Assembly (NCBI GenBank): GCA_022826485.1
Contig: JAJDUU010000005.1
Coordinates: 1 to 64,000 of the forward strand
Source: Chloroflexota bacterium
GTDB taxonomy: Bacteria; Chloroflexota; UBA11872
Reading direction: 5' to 3'
DNA length: 64,000 nt
Positions 53,047-60,780 of this stretch are shown here, piece by piece; position 1 is the stretch's first letter; the number at the start of each line of letters is the position of its first letter. Position numbers and translations under genes: made by a program. The notes under the pieces are model-generated. The model had not been told where the DNA came from. It searched no databases and worked only from the letters and a program-made list of their open reading frames with translations.

Positions 53047-54054
53047 ATGCCCCTGACCCGACGCGCCGTGATGCGGGGCGGTGTTGCAGCCGCGGCGGCT
53101 TGGCCCCTGCTCGCCGCTTGCGGCGAGTCGCGGACGCTGGTCCTTTACTCGGGCCGCAGTGAGTCCTTGGTCGACCCGATCATCCAGCAGTTTGGCCAGG
53201 CCTCCGGCCTGGACGTCCGAATCAAGTACGCCGGCACGCCGGCCCTCGCCTCCACGTTGCTCGAAGAAGGTGACGCCACGCCGGCCGACGTGTTCTTTGC
53301 GCAGGACCCTGGGGGTTTGGGCGCCGTCGAATCGCTGCTGTCACCCCTGCCCGAGTCGCTGTTGAGCCGCGTACCCGCCTGGGCGCGCTCGCCGCAGGGA
53401 TTTTGGACCGGCATCTCGGGCCGTGCCCGCGTGGTGGTGTACAACACCGACCGCCTCGGTCCGGCCGACCTGCCGGACGATCTGTGGGGCTTCACCGACC
53501 CGACTTGGCGAGGACGTCTTGGCTGGGCGCCAACCAATGCGTCGTTTCAAACGATGGTTACGGGCATGCGCGCCATGTGGGGCGCTGACCGTACGCGCGA
53601 GTGGCTCGTGGCGATGCACGCCAACGAGACCACGATCTACCCCTCGAATAGCCCGATAGTGACCGCCACGGCCGCCGGCGAGATCGACGCCGGCCTGGTG
53701 AACCACTATTACCTGCACCGCTTCCTCGCCGAGGAGGGCGACACGTTCGCCGCTCGGAACTATCACCTTCCCGGCGGTGGTCCGGGTTCGCTGGTGATGG
53801 TGGCGGGAGTCGGGATTCTCAAATCCGCCGCCAACCAGCCGGCCGCCGAGCGGCTGGTCGACTTTCTCCTTTCTGCCGCGGGACAGCAATACTTCGCCGA
53901 CACGACGCACGAATACCCGTTGGTCGAGGGCATGAACGCGTCGCGTCTGCTGACGCCACTGGCTGACATCAACAAGCCGGCAATCGCGCTGAGCGACCTT
54001 GCCGACCTCGAAGGCACGCAGGCCATGCTGCGGCAAGCAGGGGTATTGCCCTAG
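53047..54054 (+). CDS. Iron(III) ABC transporter substrate-binding lipoprotein, short-stalk copy
   Basis: This 335-residue binding protein of the Fbp/periplasmic iron-binding family has twin arginines (TRRAVMRGG) and lipobox LAAC, then directly TLVLYSGRSESLVDPII. Features include the FxxTSGT-like substrate-binding loops (YSGRS, TPALAST, VVVYNTDRL) and an HYYLHRF segment with paired Tyr often used for ferric iron. It is highly similar over its whole mature domain to the next gene, a tandem duplicate, but lacks the repeat stalk. The start is ATG 53047; GTG 53041 is also possible. Confidence 0.83.
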   Translation: MPLTRRAVMRGGVAAAAAWPLLAACGESRTLVLYSGRSESLVDPIIQQFGQASGLDVRIKYAGTPALASTLLEEGDATPADVFFAQDPGGLGAVESLLSPLPESLLSRVPAWARSPQGFWTGISGRARVVVYNTDRLGPADLPDDLWGFTDPTWRGRLGWAPTNASFQTMVTGMRAMWGADRTREWLVAMHANETTIYPSNSPIVTATAAGEIDAGLVNHYYLHRFLAEEGDTFAARNYHLPGGGPGSLVMVAGVGILKSAANQPAAERLVDFLLSAAGQQYFADTTHEYPLVEGMNASRLLTPLADINKPAIALSDLADLEGTQAMLRQAGVLP

Positions 54055-54181
54055 ACGCGATGTGCGGCAGTGTGCGCTCCACGGTGCTGCCGACGGGATC
54101 GGTGGTCGGCCGGCTGCTCACGCCGGGTGTCCCGGACTTTGCCTCGGCGACGCGAAGATATTCGTCTTGGCTTATGGTGAG

Positions 54182-54199
54182 TGTTAGGTAATACTAACA
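54182..54199 (+). promoter_or_regulatory. Palindromic operator before second iron-binding protein
   Basis: TGTTAGGTAATACTAACA is a perfect 6-bp-arm palindrome (TGTTAG/CTAACA) around GTAATA. Its core matches the operator at 52977-52990. It lies 46 bp before the second binding-protein ATG. Probable DtxR/IdeR-like repressor site controlling the iron-uptake operon. Confidence 0.72.
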
Positions 54200-54245
54200 A
54201 CGATGAGGGTCGCATTGGCGATCCGTAGCCTCAGGAGAGGTCTCT

Positions 54246-55472
54246 ATGTCCGTAAGTCGACGTGCCCTGCTGCGTGGCGGCGCTGCCGTCGCGGCCGCTG
54301 CGGCCGCACTGCCCGTGGTCGCCGCCTGCGGCGAATCCGAGGTTGTGACCCAAGAGGTCATCAGGGAGGTCCCGATCGAGAAGGTCGTGACGCGTGAGGT
54401 CATCAAGGAAGTCCCGGTCGAGAAGATCGTTCGCGAAACCGAGGTCAAGGAAGTCCCGGTCGAGAAGATCGTGACCCAGGAAGTCATCAAGGAAGTCGAG
54501 GTCGAGCGAATCGTCACGGTCACGGTGCCCGAACCGCGCAGCGAACCCCAACCGTTGGTCGTCTACTCGGGACGCAGTGAGTCCCTGGTCGACCCGATCA
54601 TCAAGCAGTTCGGCGCGGTGTCCGGCTTGGACGTGCAGGTGAAGTACGCCGGCACGCCGGCGCTCGCCGCCACGTTGCTGGAGGAAGGCGACGCCTCGCC
54701 GGCCGACGTGTTCTTCGCGCAGGACCCCGGCGGCCTCGGCGCCGTCGAATCGCTCCTCTCGCCGCTGCCCGAGGAGCTCCTCGGTCGCGTGCCCTCCTGG
54801 GCGCGCTCGCCGGAGGGCCTGTGGGCCGGCATCTCGGGCCGGGCGCGCGTGGTCGTGTACAACACCGACCGTCTCAGCCCCGCCGATCTGCCGGACGACG
54901 TTTGGGGCTTCACCGACCCGAGCTGGCGCGGCCGCCTCGGCTGGCCGCCGACCAACGCGTCGTTTCAGACCATGGTCACCGGCATGCGGACCGAGTGGGG
55001 CGACGACCGCACGCGCGAGTGGCTGGACGCGATGCACGCCAACGAGATTGGGATCTATCCCAAGAACACGCCGATCGTCGCCGCCACCGGCGCGGGCGAG
55101 CTCGATGGCGGCTTCGTGAACCACTACTACCTGCACCGCTTCATCGCGGCGGAGGGGGAGACGTTTGCCGCGCGGAACTACCATCTGCCCGGTGGGGGGC
55201 CCGGATCGCTGGTGATGGTCGCCGGCGCGGGCATCCTCGGCACCGCGGCCAACCGACCGGCCGCCGAGCGATTCGTCGACTTCCTGCTCTCCACCGTGGG
55301 CCAGCAGTACTTTGCCAGCTCCACGTATGAGTACCCCTTGGTGGAAGGCGTGAAAGCGTCGCGCATCCTGACGCCGCTGGCGGACATCAACAAGCCGGCG
55401 ATCGCGCTCGCCGATCTGGCCGACCTCGAAGGCACGCAGGCCATGTTGCGGGAGGCTGGAATACTGCCCTAA
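54246..55472 (+). CDS. Iron(III) ABC transporter substrate-binding lipoprotein with repeat stalk
   Basis: This 408-residue binding protein has a Tat-like signal (SRRALLRGGAAV) and lipobox VAAC. Between the Cys and the binding domain is a ~56-residue stalk made of four 14-residue units (for example VTREVIKEVPVEKI), encoded by a 42-bp tandem repeat at 54345-54512. The binding domain from PLVVYSGRSESLVDPII on is about 85% like the preceding gene. The stalk style links it to PstS here and to Chloroflexota lipoproteins generally. It probably feeds the permease that starts 2 bp after its stop. Confidence 0.88.
   Translation: MSVSRRALLRGGAAVAAAAAALPVVAACGESEVVTQEVIREVPIEKVVTREVIKEVPVEKIVRETEVKEVPVEKIVTQEVIKEVEVERIVTVTVPEPRSEPQPLVVYSGRSESLVDPIIKQFGAVSGLDVQVKYAGTPALAATLLEEGDASPADVFFAQDPGGLGAVESLLSPLPEELLGRVPSWARSPEGLWAGISGRARVVVYNTDRLSPADLPDDVWGFTDPSWRGRLGWPPTNASFQTMVTGMRTEWGDDRTREWLDAMHANEIGIYPKNTPIVAATGAGELDGGFVNHYYLHRFIAAEGETFAARNYHLPGGGPGSLVMVAGAGILGTAANRPAAERFVDFLLSTVGQQYFASSTYEYPLVEGVKASRILTPLADINKPAIALADLADLEGTQAMLREAGILP
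54345..54512. repeat. 42-bp tandem repeat (4 units) encoding the lipoprotein stalk
   Basis: Four in-frame 42-bp units beginning with GTG, GTG, GTT and GTG encode 14-residue blocks with the consensus V-x-x-E-V-I-K-E-V-P-V-E-K-I. Shared nucleotide runs such as AAGGAAGTCCCGGTCGAGAA show recent duplication. The neighbouring paralogue at 53047 has none of these units, so copy-number change by slippage is likely. Confidence 0.85.
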
Positions 55473-55474
55473 GC

Positions 55475-57136
55475 ATGGCGTCAATCGCGCGTGTGATTCG
55501 CGTCGCCGCGCCCAGCGGGCCCATGGGGCGGATGGGCCGCTGGACGCGGGCGCCTGCCGTGGTCTGGGTCCCGGCGCTGGCCGTCGGCCTGTTGCTGGCA
55601 TTGCCGCTGGTGTACCTCGTCATTCGAACGGTCGGCGCGGGCGACGACGCTTGGGCGCTGCTGCTCCGGTGGCGCACGGTCATGATTCTGCTGCGCACCG
55701 TCGCGCTGGTCGTCACAGTGACGGCGGGGTCGGTCCTGATCGCGGTGCCGGTCGCCTGGCTCACCGTTCGCAGCAACCTTCCGTGGCCGCGCTTCTGGAG
55801 CGTCGTCGCGGCCTTGCCCCTCGTGATTCCCAGCTTTGTCGCGGGGCTGGTGGTCCAGGTGGCGCTCGGCCCGCGAGGGATGGTGCAGCAGGCGCTCGAG
55901 CCGATCTTCGGTGTGACCGAGCTCCCATCGATCTACGGTTTTCCGGGCGCCGCGCTCACGCTGACGCTGCTTAGCTATCCCTACGTCCTGCTGCCCGCGC
56001 AGTCGAGCCTGCGGCGGCAAGACCCGTCGTTCGAAGACGCCAGCCGATCGCTTGGGCATGGCCGCCGCGCGACCTTCCGTCGCGTCACGCTGCCATTGCT
56101 GGCGCCGGCCGTGGGCGCCGGTTCATTGCTCGTGGCGCTCTACACGCTCACCGATTTCGGCGCTGTCTCGCTGCTTCGCTTCGAGACCTTCACCTGGGCG
56201 ATCTTCGTGCAGTTCGAGTCGGCCTTCAATCGCGGTCTGGCCGCCGCCCTGTCGCTCGTGCTGGTTGGGCTAGCCGCGGTGATACTTGCCGCGGAGGCGC
56301 AGGCGCGTGGACGCGCCCGCTTTCACGGCGTCGGTCCGGGGGTGGCGGCTGAGCCAAGTCGCATCCCGCTTGGCCGCTGGATGATCCCGGCCGTTGGCTT
56401 CATGGCCGGGCTTGCGACGCTCGCCCTGGTCGGGCCCATGGGCGTGCTGGCCTACTGGGTCGGACGAGGCGTGGCGGCCGGCGAAACGCTGGTTGGGGTC
56501 GGTGATCTCGTGCTGAACTCGCTGCTCGTTGCCACGCTCGCCGCGCTGGCGGCGGCCCTGGCGTCGCTGCCCGTCGCCGCGCTCGTCGTCCGCTACCCGA
56601 GCCGCTTTGCCTGGGCGATTGAACGGGCCACCTATACCGGCTTTGCCTTGCCCGGCGTTGTGGTTGCCATTGCGTTGGTGTTCTTCGCCGTCAATCTTGC
56701 GCGGCCGCTCTATCAGACGATGCTGCTGTTGATCCTGGCCTATGTCGTGTTGTTCTTTCCGGCCATGCTCGCGGCCGTTCGGACCGCCCTCGCGCAGGTG
56801 CGACCGAGTCTGGAAGAAGCCGCGCGCACGCTCGGTCGCTCGCACCTCGCCACGCTCCTCCAGGTGACGCTGCCGTTGATTTGGCCGGGCATCGCCGCGG
56901 GCATGGGCCTGGTGTTTCTGCTCACGATGAAAGAGCTGCCCGCGACCCTGATCCTCGGGCCCATCGGCTTCAAGACGCTGGCCACGGCCACCTGGTCGGC
57001 GGCCTCGGAGGCCTTCTTTGCGCGTGCGGCCATGACGGCGCTCGTCATCGTCTTTGCCTCGGGCGTGCCGTTGCTGCTGCTGCGGCTGCGCCTGGGACAG
57101 GGGCCGAGTCAGGACCCGCCTCCTGCTCGCCAATAG
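55475..57136 (+). CDS. fbpB: Iron(III) ABC transporter permease (FbpB-like, fused double domain)
   Basis: This 553-residue polytopic protein has two fused permease halves, each with an EAA-type loop: SLGHGRRATFRRVTLPLLAP near residue 195 and TLGRSHLATLLQVTLPLIWP near residue 455. This is the FbpB/SfuB layout for ferric iron uptake, with about 11-12 membrane helices. It starts at ATG 55475, 2 bp after the binding-protein stop. No FbpC ATPase follows; the next gene is an aminotransferase, so the ATPase must be encoded elsewhere. Confidence 0.88.
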   Translation: MASIARVIRVAAPSGPMGRMGRWTRAPAVVWVPALAVGLLLALPLVYLVIRTVGAGDDAWALLLRWRTVMILLRTVALVVTVTAGSVLIAVPVAWLTVRSNLPWPRFWSVVAALPLVIPSFVAGLVVQVALGPRGMVQQALEPIFGVTELPSIYGFPGAALTLTLLSYPYVLLPAQSSLRRQDPSFEDASRSLGHGRRATFRRVTLPLLAPAVGAGSLLVALYTLTDFGAVSLLRFETFTWAIFVQFESAFNRGLAAALSLVLVGLAAVILAAEAQARGRARFHGVGPGVAAEPSRIPLGRWMIPAVGFMAGLATLALVGPMGVLAYWVGRGVAAGETLVGVGDLVLNSLLVATLAALAAALASLPVAALVVRYPSRFAWAIERATYTGFALPGVVVAIALVFFAVNLARPLYQTMLLLILAYVVLFFPAMLAAVRTALAQVRPSLEEAARTLGRSHLATLLQVTLPLIWPGIAAGMGLVFLLTMKELPATLILGPIGFKTLATATWSAASEAFFARAAMTALVIVFASGVPLLLLRLRLGQGPSQDPPPARQ

Positions 57137-57180
57137 CCCCGACCGTTGTTGCGGGGTGGGGCCGGCCGTACCATACGGCC

Positions 57181-58500
57181 ATGCTTGCCCTCTTAGGCGG
57201 AAGTCCGGTTCGCCCGGATCCATATCCGGCGTGGCCGGTCTTCGACGAGACCGAGGTCAACGCCGTGGCGGACGTCGTCCGCACCGGCGAGTGGGGGCGC
57301 CTGGGCAGCCACCGCGTGATTGCGTTCGAGCGCGCCTTCGCCGCCTACCAGGGCGCGACTTATGGGCTCGCGGTCAACAGCGGCACCAGCGCCCTCGAAA
57401 TGGGGCTCGAAGCCCTGCGGCTGCCTCGGGGCTCCGAGGTCATCCTGGCGCCGTTCACGTTCATGGCCAGCGCCACGTCCATCCTCAACGCCGGCCTGGT
57501 GCCAGTCTTTGCCGACATCGACCCGGACACCTACAACCTGGACCCCGCCTGCATCGCCGCGGCGATCACCCCGCGCACGTCCGCCATCATGGCGGTGCAT
57601 TTCGGCGGGCTGGCTTGCGACATGCAGGCCATTCTCGACATTGCCGCGGCCCACGGATTGCGCGTCATCGAGGACGCCGCGCACTCGCACGGCGGCGCCT
57701 GGTGCGATCGGGGCCTGGGGACCATCGGCGACGTGGGGTGCTTCAGCTTCCAGGCCAGCAAGAACCTCAACTCCGGCGAGGGCGGCGCGGTGCTCACCGA
57801 TGACATCGACATCTTCTCGCGCGCCATCGCCCAGCATGACCTCTGGGGCGGCGGCGTCGTGCAGCGCGGCGGACAGCTGGGGCGCGGCAGCCTGGCGACC
57901 GGCGAAGGCTGGGACTTCACCGTGTCGGCGGGCGATCGCCGCATCACGCCGTTCCAAGCCGCCCTGCTCCAGGCGCAGCTGGAACGGCTGGACGATCAGG
58001 CGGAACGACGCGCGGCCAACGGCGCCTACCTCAACGACCTGCTCGACGACCTTGCTGGCATCGGGGTGCGCCGCATCGACGACTTTGCCACCCGACCGGC
58101 GCACCACGTCTACGTTTTCCGCTACCTCCCCGACGCTTTCGAGGGACTGAGCCGCGAGCGCTTCATCGAGGCCATGAACGCGGAGGGCATTCCGGTCTCC
58201 AAGGGCTACCGCCAGCCGCTGCATCGCACGGCGCTCTTCGCCGACGTGGACGGCGCCCTGGCGCGGGCCTGGCCGCGCGGCGACGGCACGCCGGACATTG
58301 ACTACGCCGAAGTCTCCTGCCCGCACGCCGAGCGTCTCTGCGCCGACGAGACGCTGTTTCTGGCGCAGAGCGTCTTGCTCGATGACCAGGCCGGCATGGT
58401 GCAGATCGCCGACGCGATCGAGAAGGTTCGCGAGCACGCGGAAGCGCTCATTGCGGCCGACAGCGCCGCTACGCCACGAAGCGATCCGCCCAGCGCATAA
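57181..58500 (+). CDS. DegT/DnrJ/EryC1 aminotransferase
   Basis: This 439-residue PLP sugar aminotransferase starts at ATG 57181 (MLALLGGSPVRPDPYP). Features are the GTSALEMGLEAL cofactor region, IEDAAHSHGG (Asp165 and aromatic ring contact), CFSFQASKNLNSGEGG with Lys194 and a C-terminal dimer-domain strand near HHVYVFRYLP. Family members transaminate nucleotide-linked keto-sugars in deoxysugar or surface-glycan synthesis, though some act on other keto compounds. The open frame upstream to 56881 overlaps fbpB in another frame and is not used. Its 3' end overlaps a convergent hydrolase by 32 bp. Confidence 0.88.
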   Translation: MLALLGGSPVRPDPYPAWPVFDETEVNAVADVVRTGEWGRLGSHRVIAFERAFAAYQGATYGLAVNSGTSALEMGLEALRLPRGSEVILAPFTFMASATSILNAGLVPVFADIDPDTYNLDPACIAAAITPRTSAIMAVHFGGLACDMQAILDIAAAHGLRVIEDAAHSHGGAWCDRGLGTIGDVGCFSFQASKNLNSGEGGAVLTDDIDIFSRAIAQHDLWGGGVVQRGGQLGRGSLATGEGWDFTVSAGDRRITPFQAALLQAQLERLDDQAERRAANGAYLNDLLDDLAGIGVRRIDDFATRPAHHVYVFRYLPDAFEGLSRERFIEAMNAEGIPVSKGYRQPLHRTALFADVDGALARAWPRGDGTPDIDYAEVSCPHAERLCADETLFLAQSVLLDDQAGMVQIADAIEKVREHAEALIAADSAATPRSDPPSA

Positions 58501-59308
58501 GGTCGTTGGCCACGTCCTCCCAGGCCGGTTCGAGCTGGGGCATGTGCGCCCGACCGGGATAGATCATCGGCAGCACGCGATAGCGCGCGCCCAGCCGGCG
58601 AGCCACCCAGGGGATCACGCCCAGATCCTCCGATCCGGACGTGACGAGCACCGGGCAACGAATGGCCGACCGCGGCACGTGCGGCGGCCAAAACGCGACC
58701 TGGCGCACGAACCGCCGCGGCTCGGGCACCAGGTTCTCGCTCAGCGCCGCGGCCTCGTCGGCCGGGAGGCGGTTGAAGAACATGCGGCGCATGTAGGCGG
58801 GCTCGGGCCGGTAGGGCTCGCTGCGCAGCGGATGTCCGGCGAACTTGAGCAGCGCTCCCAGCGTTGCCCAGCCCCGATGCAGCGTGAGGATGCCCAAAGG
58901 CCCAGCGCTTGACATAAGAATGAGCCCCGGTGCCTCCCACCGCGCCGCCGCCACCTGCGCGATGAGACCGCCGACGCTGTGTCCCACGAGAATCGGCCCG
59001 CCAATCTCGCGCGCCGCCTCGACGACGTCGGCGGCCAATTCTCGTACGCCGACGCCGTGAAGCGAGCGGTGGTCCGCGCCCGGATGGTGATGCCGCAGCC
59101 ACACGGCATGGGTGGCGTAGCCGTGCGCCGCCAGATACGGCCCCATGCGCCGCCACATGTGCGCACCGCCCCACAGACCATGGATCAGCAGGAACCGCGA
59201 AGGCGCGCGCAGGTCCGTCGGCAGCCATCGCAGCGCCCGCAGCGGACCGACGCGGACTACCTCCTCGCCCGGTGTGGGCTCAAAGAGATCCGGCGCGTCG
59301 GCGGTCAA
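58469..59308 (-). CDS. Alpha/beta hydrolase (serine type)
   Basis: This 279-residue alpha/beta hydrolase has HGLWGG for the oxyanion, nucleophile elbow GHSVGGLIAQ, an acid in LVTSGSEDLGVIPWV, and His in MIYPGRAHMPQLEPAW near the end. Esterase, lactonase or thioesterase activity is possible. Its ATG overlaps the threonine aldolase stop by 4 bp (ATGA), so the two are coupled. Confidence 0.85.
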   Translation of the reverse strand: MTADAPDLFEPTPGEEVVRVGPLRALRWLPTDLRAPSRFLLIHGLWGGAHMWRRMGPYLAAHGYATHAVWLRHHHPGADHRSLHGVGVRELAADVVEAAREIGGPILVGHSVGGLIAQVAAARWEAPGLILMSSAGPLGILTLHRGWATLGALLKFAGHPLRSEPYRPEPAYMRRMFFNRLPADEAAALSENLVPEPRRFVRQVAFWPPHVPRSAIRCPVLVTSGSEDLGVIPWVARRLGARYRVLPMIYPGRAHMPQLEPAWEDVANDLMRWADRFVA

Positions 59309-60372
59309 CCGATAGCGCCTGCCGGAGCGTGCAAGGCGGCGGACTCAGCCGCATCGCGCAAGATCTGCCCGGCCTCCTCGATAGCCTGGGCGTCGACCTG
59401 GTGGTGCGTGACGAACCGCAGCCGATGGCCCGGACGAATGTCGGCCACACCGACGCCTTGCGCCCGCGCCGCGTCCACGAAGCGCTTCTGATCGAGCACC
59501 TCCGGATCGACCCGCACGAACACCATGTTGGTCGCCGCCGGGTAAATCAGGTCCAGTCCGGGAATATCGCTCAGCAACTCGCCCAATCTCTGGGCATTGG
59601 CGTGGTCGGCGGCCAATCGCGCCGGTCCGTCGCGCAGGGCGATCAAGCCGGCCGCGGCCATCACGCCGGCCTGCCGCATGGCGCCGCCCAGCATCTTCTT
59701 GTAGCGCGCCACGCGCTCGATCGTCTCGCCGGATCCCACAACCATCGAGCCGAACGGCGCCCCCAGGCCCTTGGACAGGCAGAACTGCACCGTGTCCGCG
59801 CCGGCGGTCAGCTCCCGCACCGAAACGCCCTGGTCGACGGCGGCGTCGAAGATGCGGGCGCCGTCCACGTGGACGCGCATGCCGCGTTCGGCGGCGAGCT
59901 CGACGATGCCCCGCATGACGTCCGGGCCCCAGGACACGCCGCCGCGCACGTTGTGGGTGTTCTCGGTCCAGATCAGCGCGGGACTGGCGGGCGGGATGGT
60001 CGAGGAATCCAGCCGCTCGCGCACCAGGTCCGCGTCAAGCACGCCATCGGTCTCGACCGTCAAGAGCGTGCAGCCCGCGACCACCGCATAGTTGCCGTTC
60101 TCGCCCACCATGTGCGAGAGCCCGTCCACGATCACCGTGTCCCCACGCTGGGTCAAGGCCAGCATGCTGGTCAGGTTGCCCATCGTGCCGCTGGGCACGA
60201 ACAACGCGGCCTCGCGGCCGAACATCTCGGCGGACGTGCGTTCCAACTCCAGCACGGTGGGGTCTTCGCCCCACTGTTCATCCGCCACCTCGGCCGTGGC
60301 CATGGCCTCGCGCATGTCGGGCGTGGGAACGGTCTGCGTGTCGCTGCGGAGCTCGATGCGGTAGGGGGCCAC
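59305..60372 (-). CDS. Threonine aldolase-family PLP enzyme
   Basis: This 355-residue fold-type I enzyme begins at GTG 60372, with AAGGAG upstream at good spacing (start MAPYRIELRSDTQTVPTPDM). It has EDPTVLELE, HVDGARIFDA (168-177) and the PLP-Lys in CLSKGLGAPFGS (Lys201). It probably cleaves L-threonine or allo-threonine to glycine and acetaldehyde. A longer frame to 60444 is not used. It is head-to-head with the SRP RNA gene. Confidence 0.87.
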   Translation of the reverse strand: MAPYRIELRSDTQTVPTPDMREAMATAEVADEQWGEDPTVLELERTSAEMFGREAALFVPSGTMGNLTSMLALTQRGDTVIVDGLSHMVGENGNYAVVAGCTLLTVETDGVLDADLVRERLDSSTIPPASPALIWTENTHNVRGGVSWGPDVMRGIVELAAERGMRVHVDGARIFDAAVDQGVSVRELTAGADTVQFCLSKGLGAPFGSMVVGSGETIERVARYKKMLGGAMRQAGVMAAAGLIALRDGPARLAADHANAQRLGELLSDIPGLDLIYPAATNMVFVRVDPEVLDQKRFVDAARAQGVGVADIRPGHRLRFVTHHQVDAQAIEEAGQILRDAAESAALHAPAGAIG

Positions 60373-60480
60373 AGGCGGGACTCCTTCCGGTGGGTCTGTG
60401 ATTGTAGGCGGTTGTCTCCGCCGTATAGCAGAATCCCGGCGCATTGACCCTCCCTAGCGCTGCGCCTACTATTCATTTGA

Positions 60481-60745
60481 GGCCGCGCTAGGTGGGGAGC
60501 TAGCGGTGCCCTGGAACCGCAATCCGCTACAGCGGGCTGAATACCTGCCTGAGGGTTTCCACCGTCGTGTCTGCCGCCGTTGACCGGTGCTGACGGCTGG
60601 GCCTCGTGCGACGAAGACCTCCTAACCCCGTCAGGTCCGAGAGGAAGCAGCGGTACGGAGTCATCTTTGGGTGCCGCGGGATCACCTGGCTCGAGCCGGG
60701 GGCGTCGGTAAGGCGGCGGCTGGTACTCGAGGGCAGGGCGCGGCC
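60481..60745 (+). ncRNA. ffs: Signal recognition particle RNA, large bacterial type
   Basis: The conserved domain IV apical motif, GTCAGGTCCGAGAGGAAGCA then G, is at 60630-60650 (loop GAGA instead of the common GGAA). The transcript's ends pair perfectly: GGCCGCGC at 60481-60488 with GCGCGGCC at 60738-60745. The 5' segment TAGGTGGGGAGCTAGCGGTG matches the Alu-domain start of the Bacillus-type 6S-sized SRP RNA. The length of about 265 nt is therefore the large form with an Alu domain, not the small 4.5S type. It lies directly before dnaX, a common arrangement. Confidence 0.9.
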
Positions 60746-60780
60746 TCACTTGCAGCCGATTTCGTGACACGATACGCCCC

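Noticed and set aside
54231-55601. 456-codon minus-strand frame opposite the second iron-binding protein
   Set aside because: Antisense shadow created by the GC-rich repeated coding sequence.
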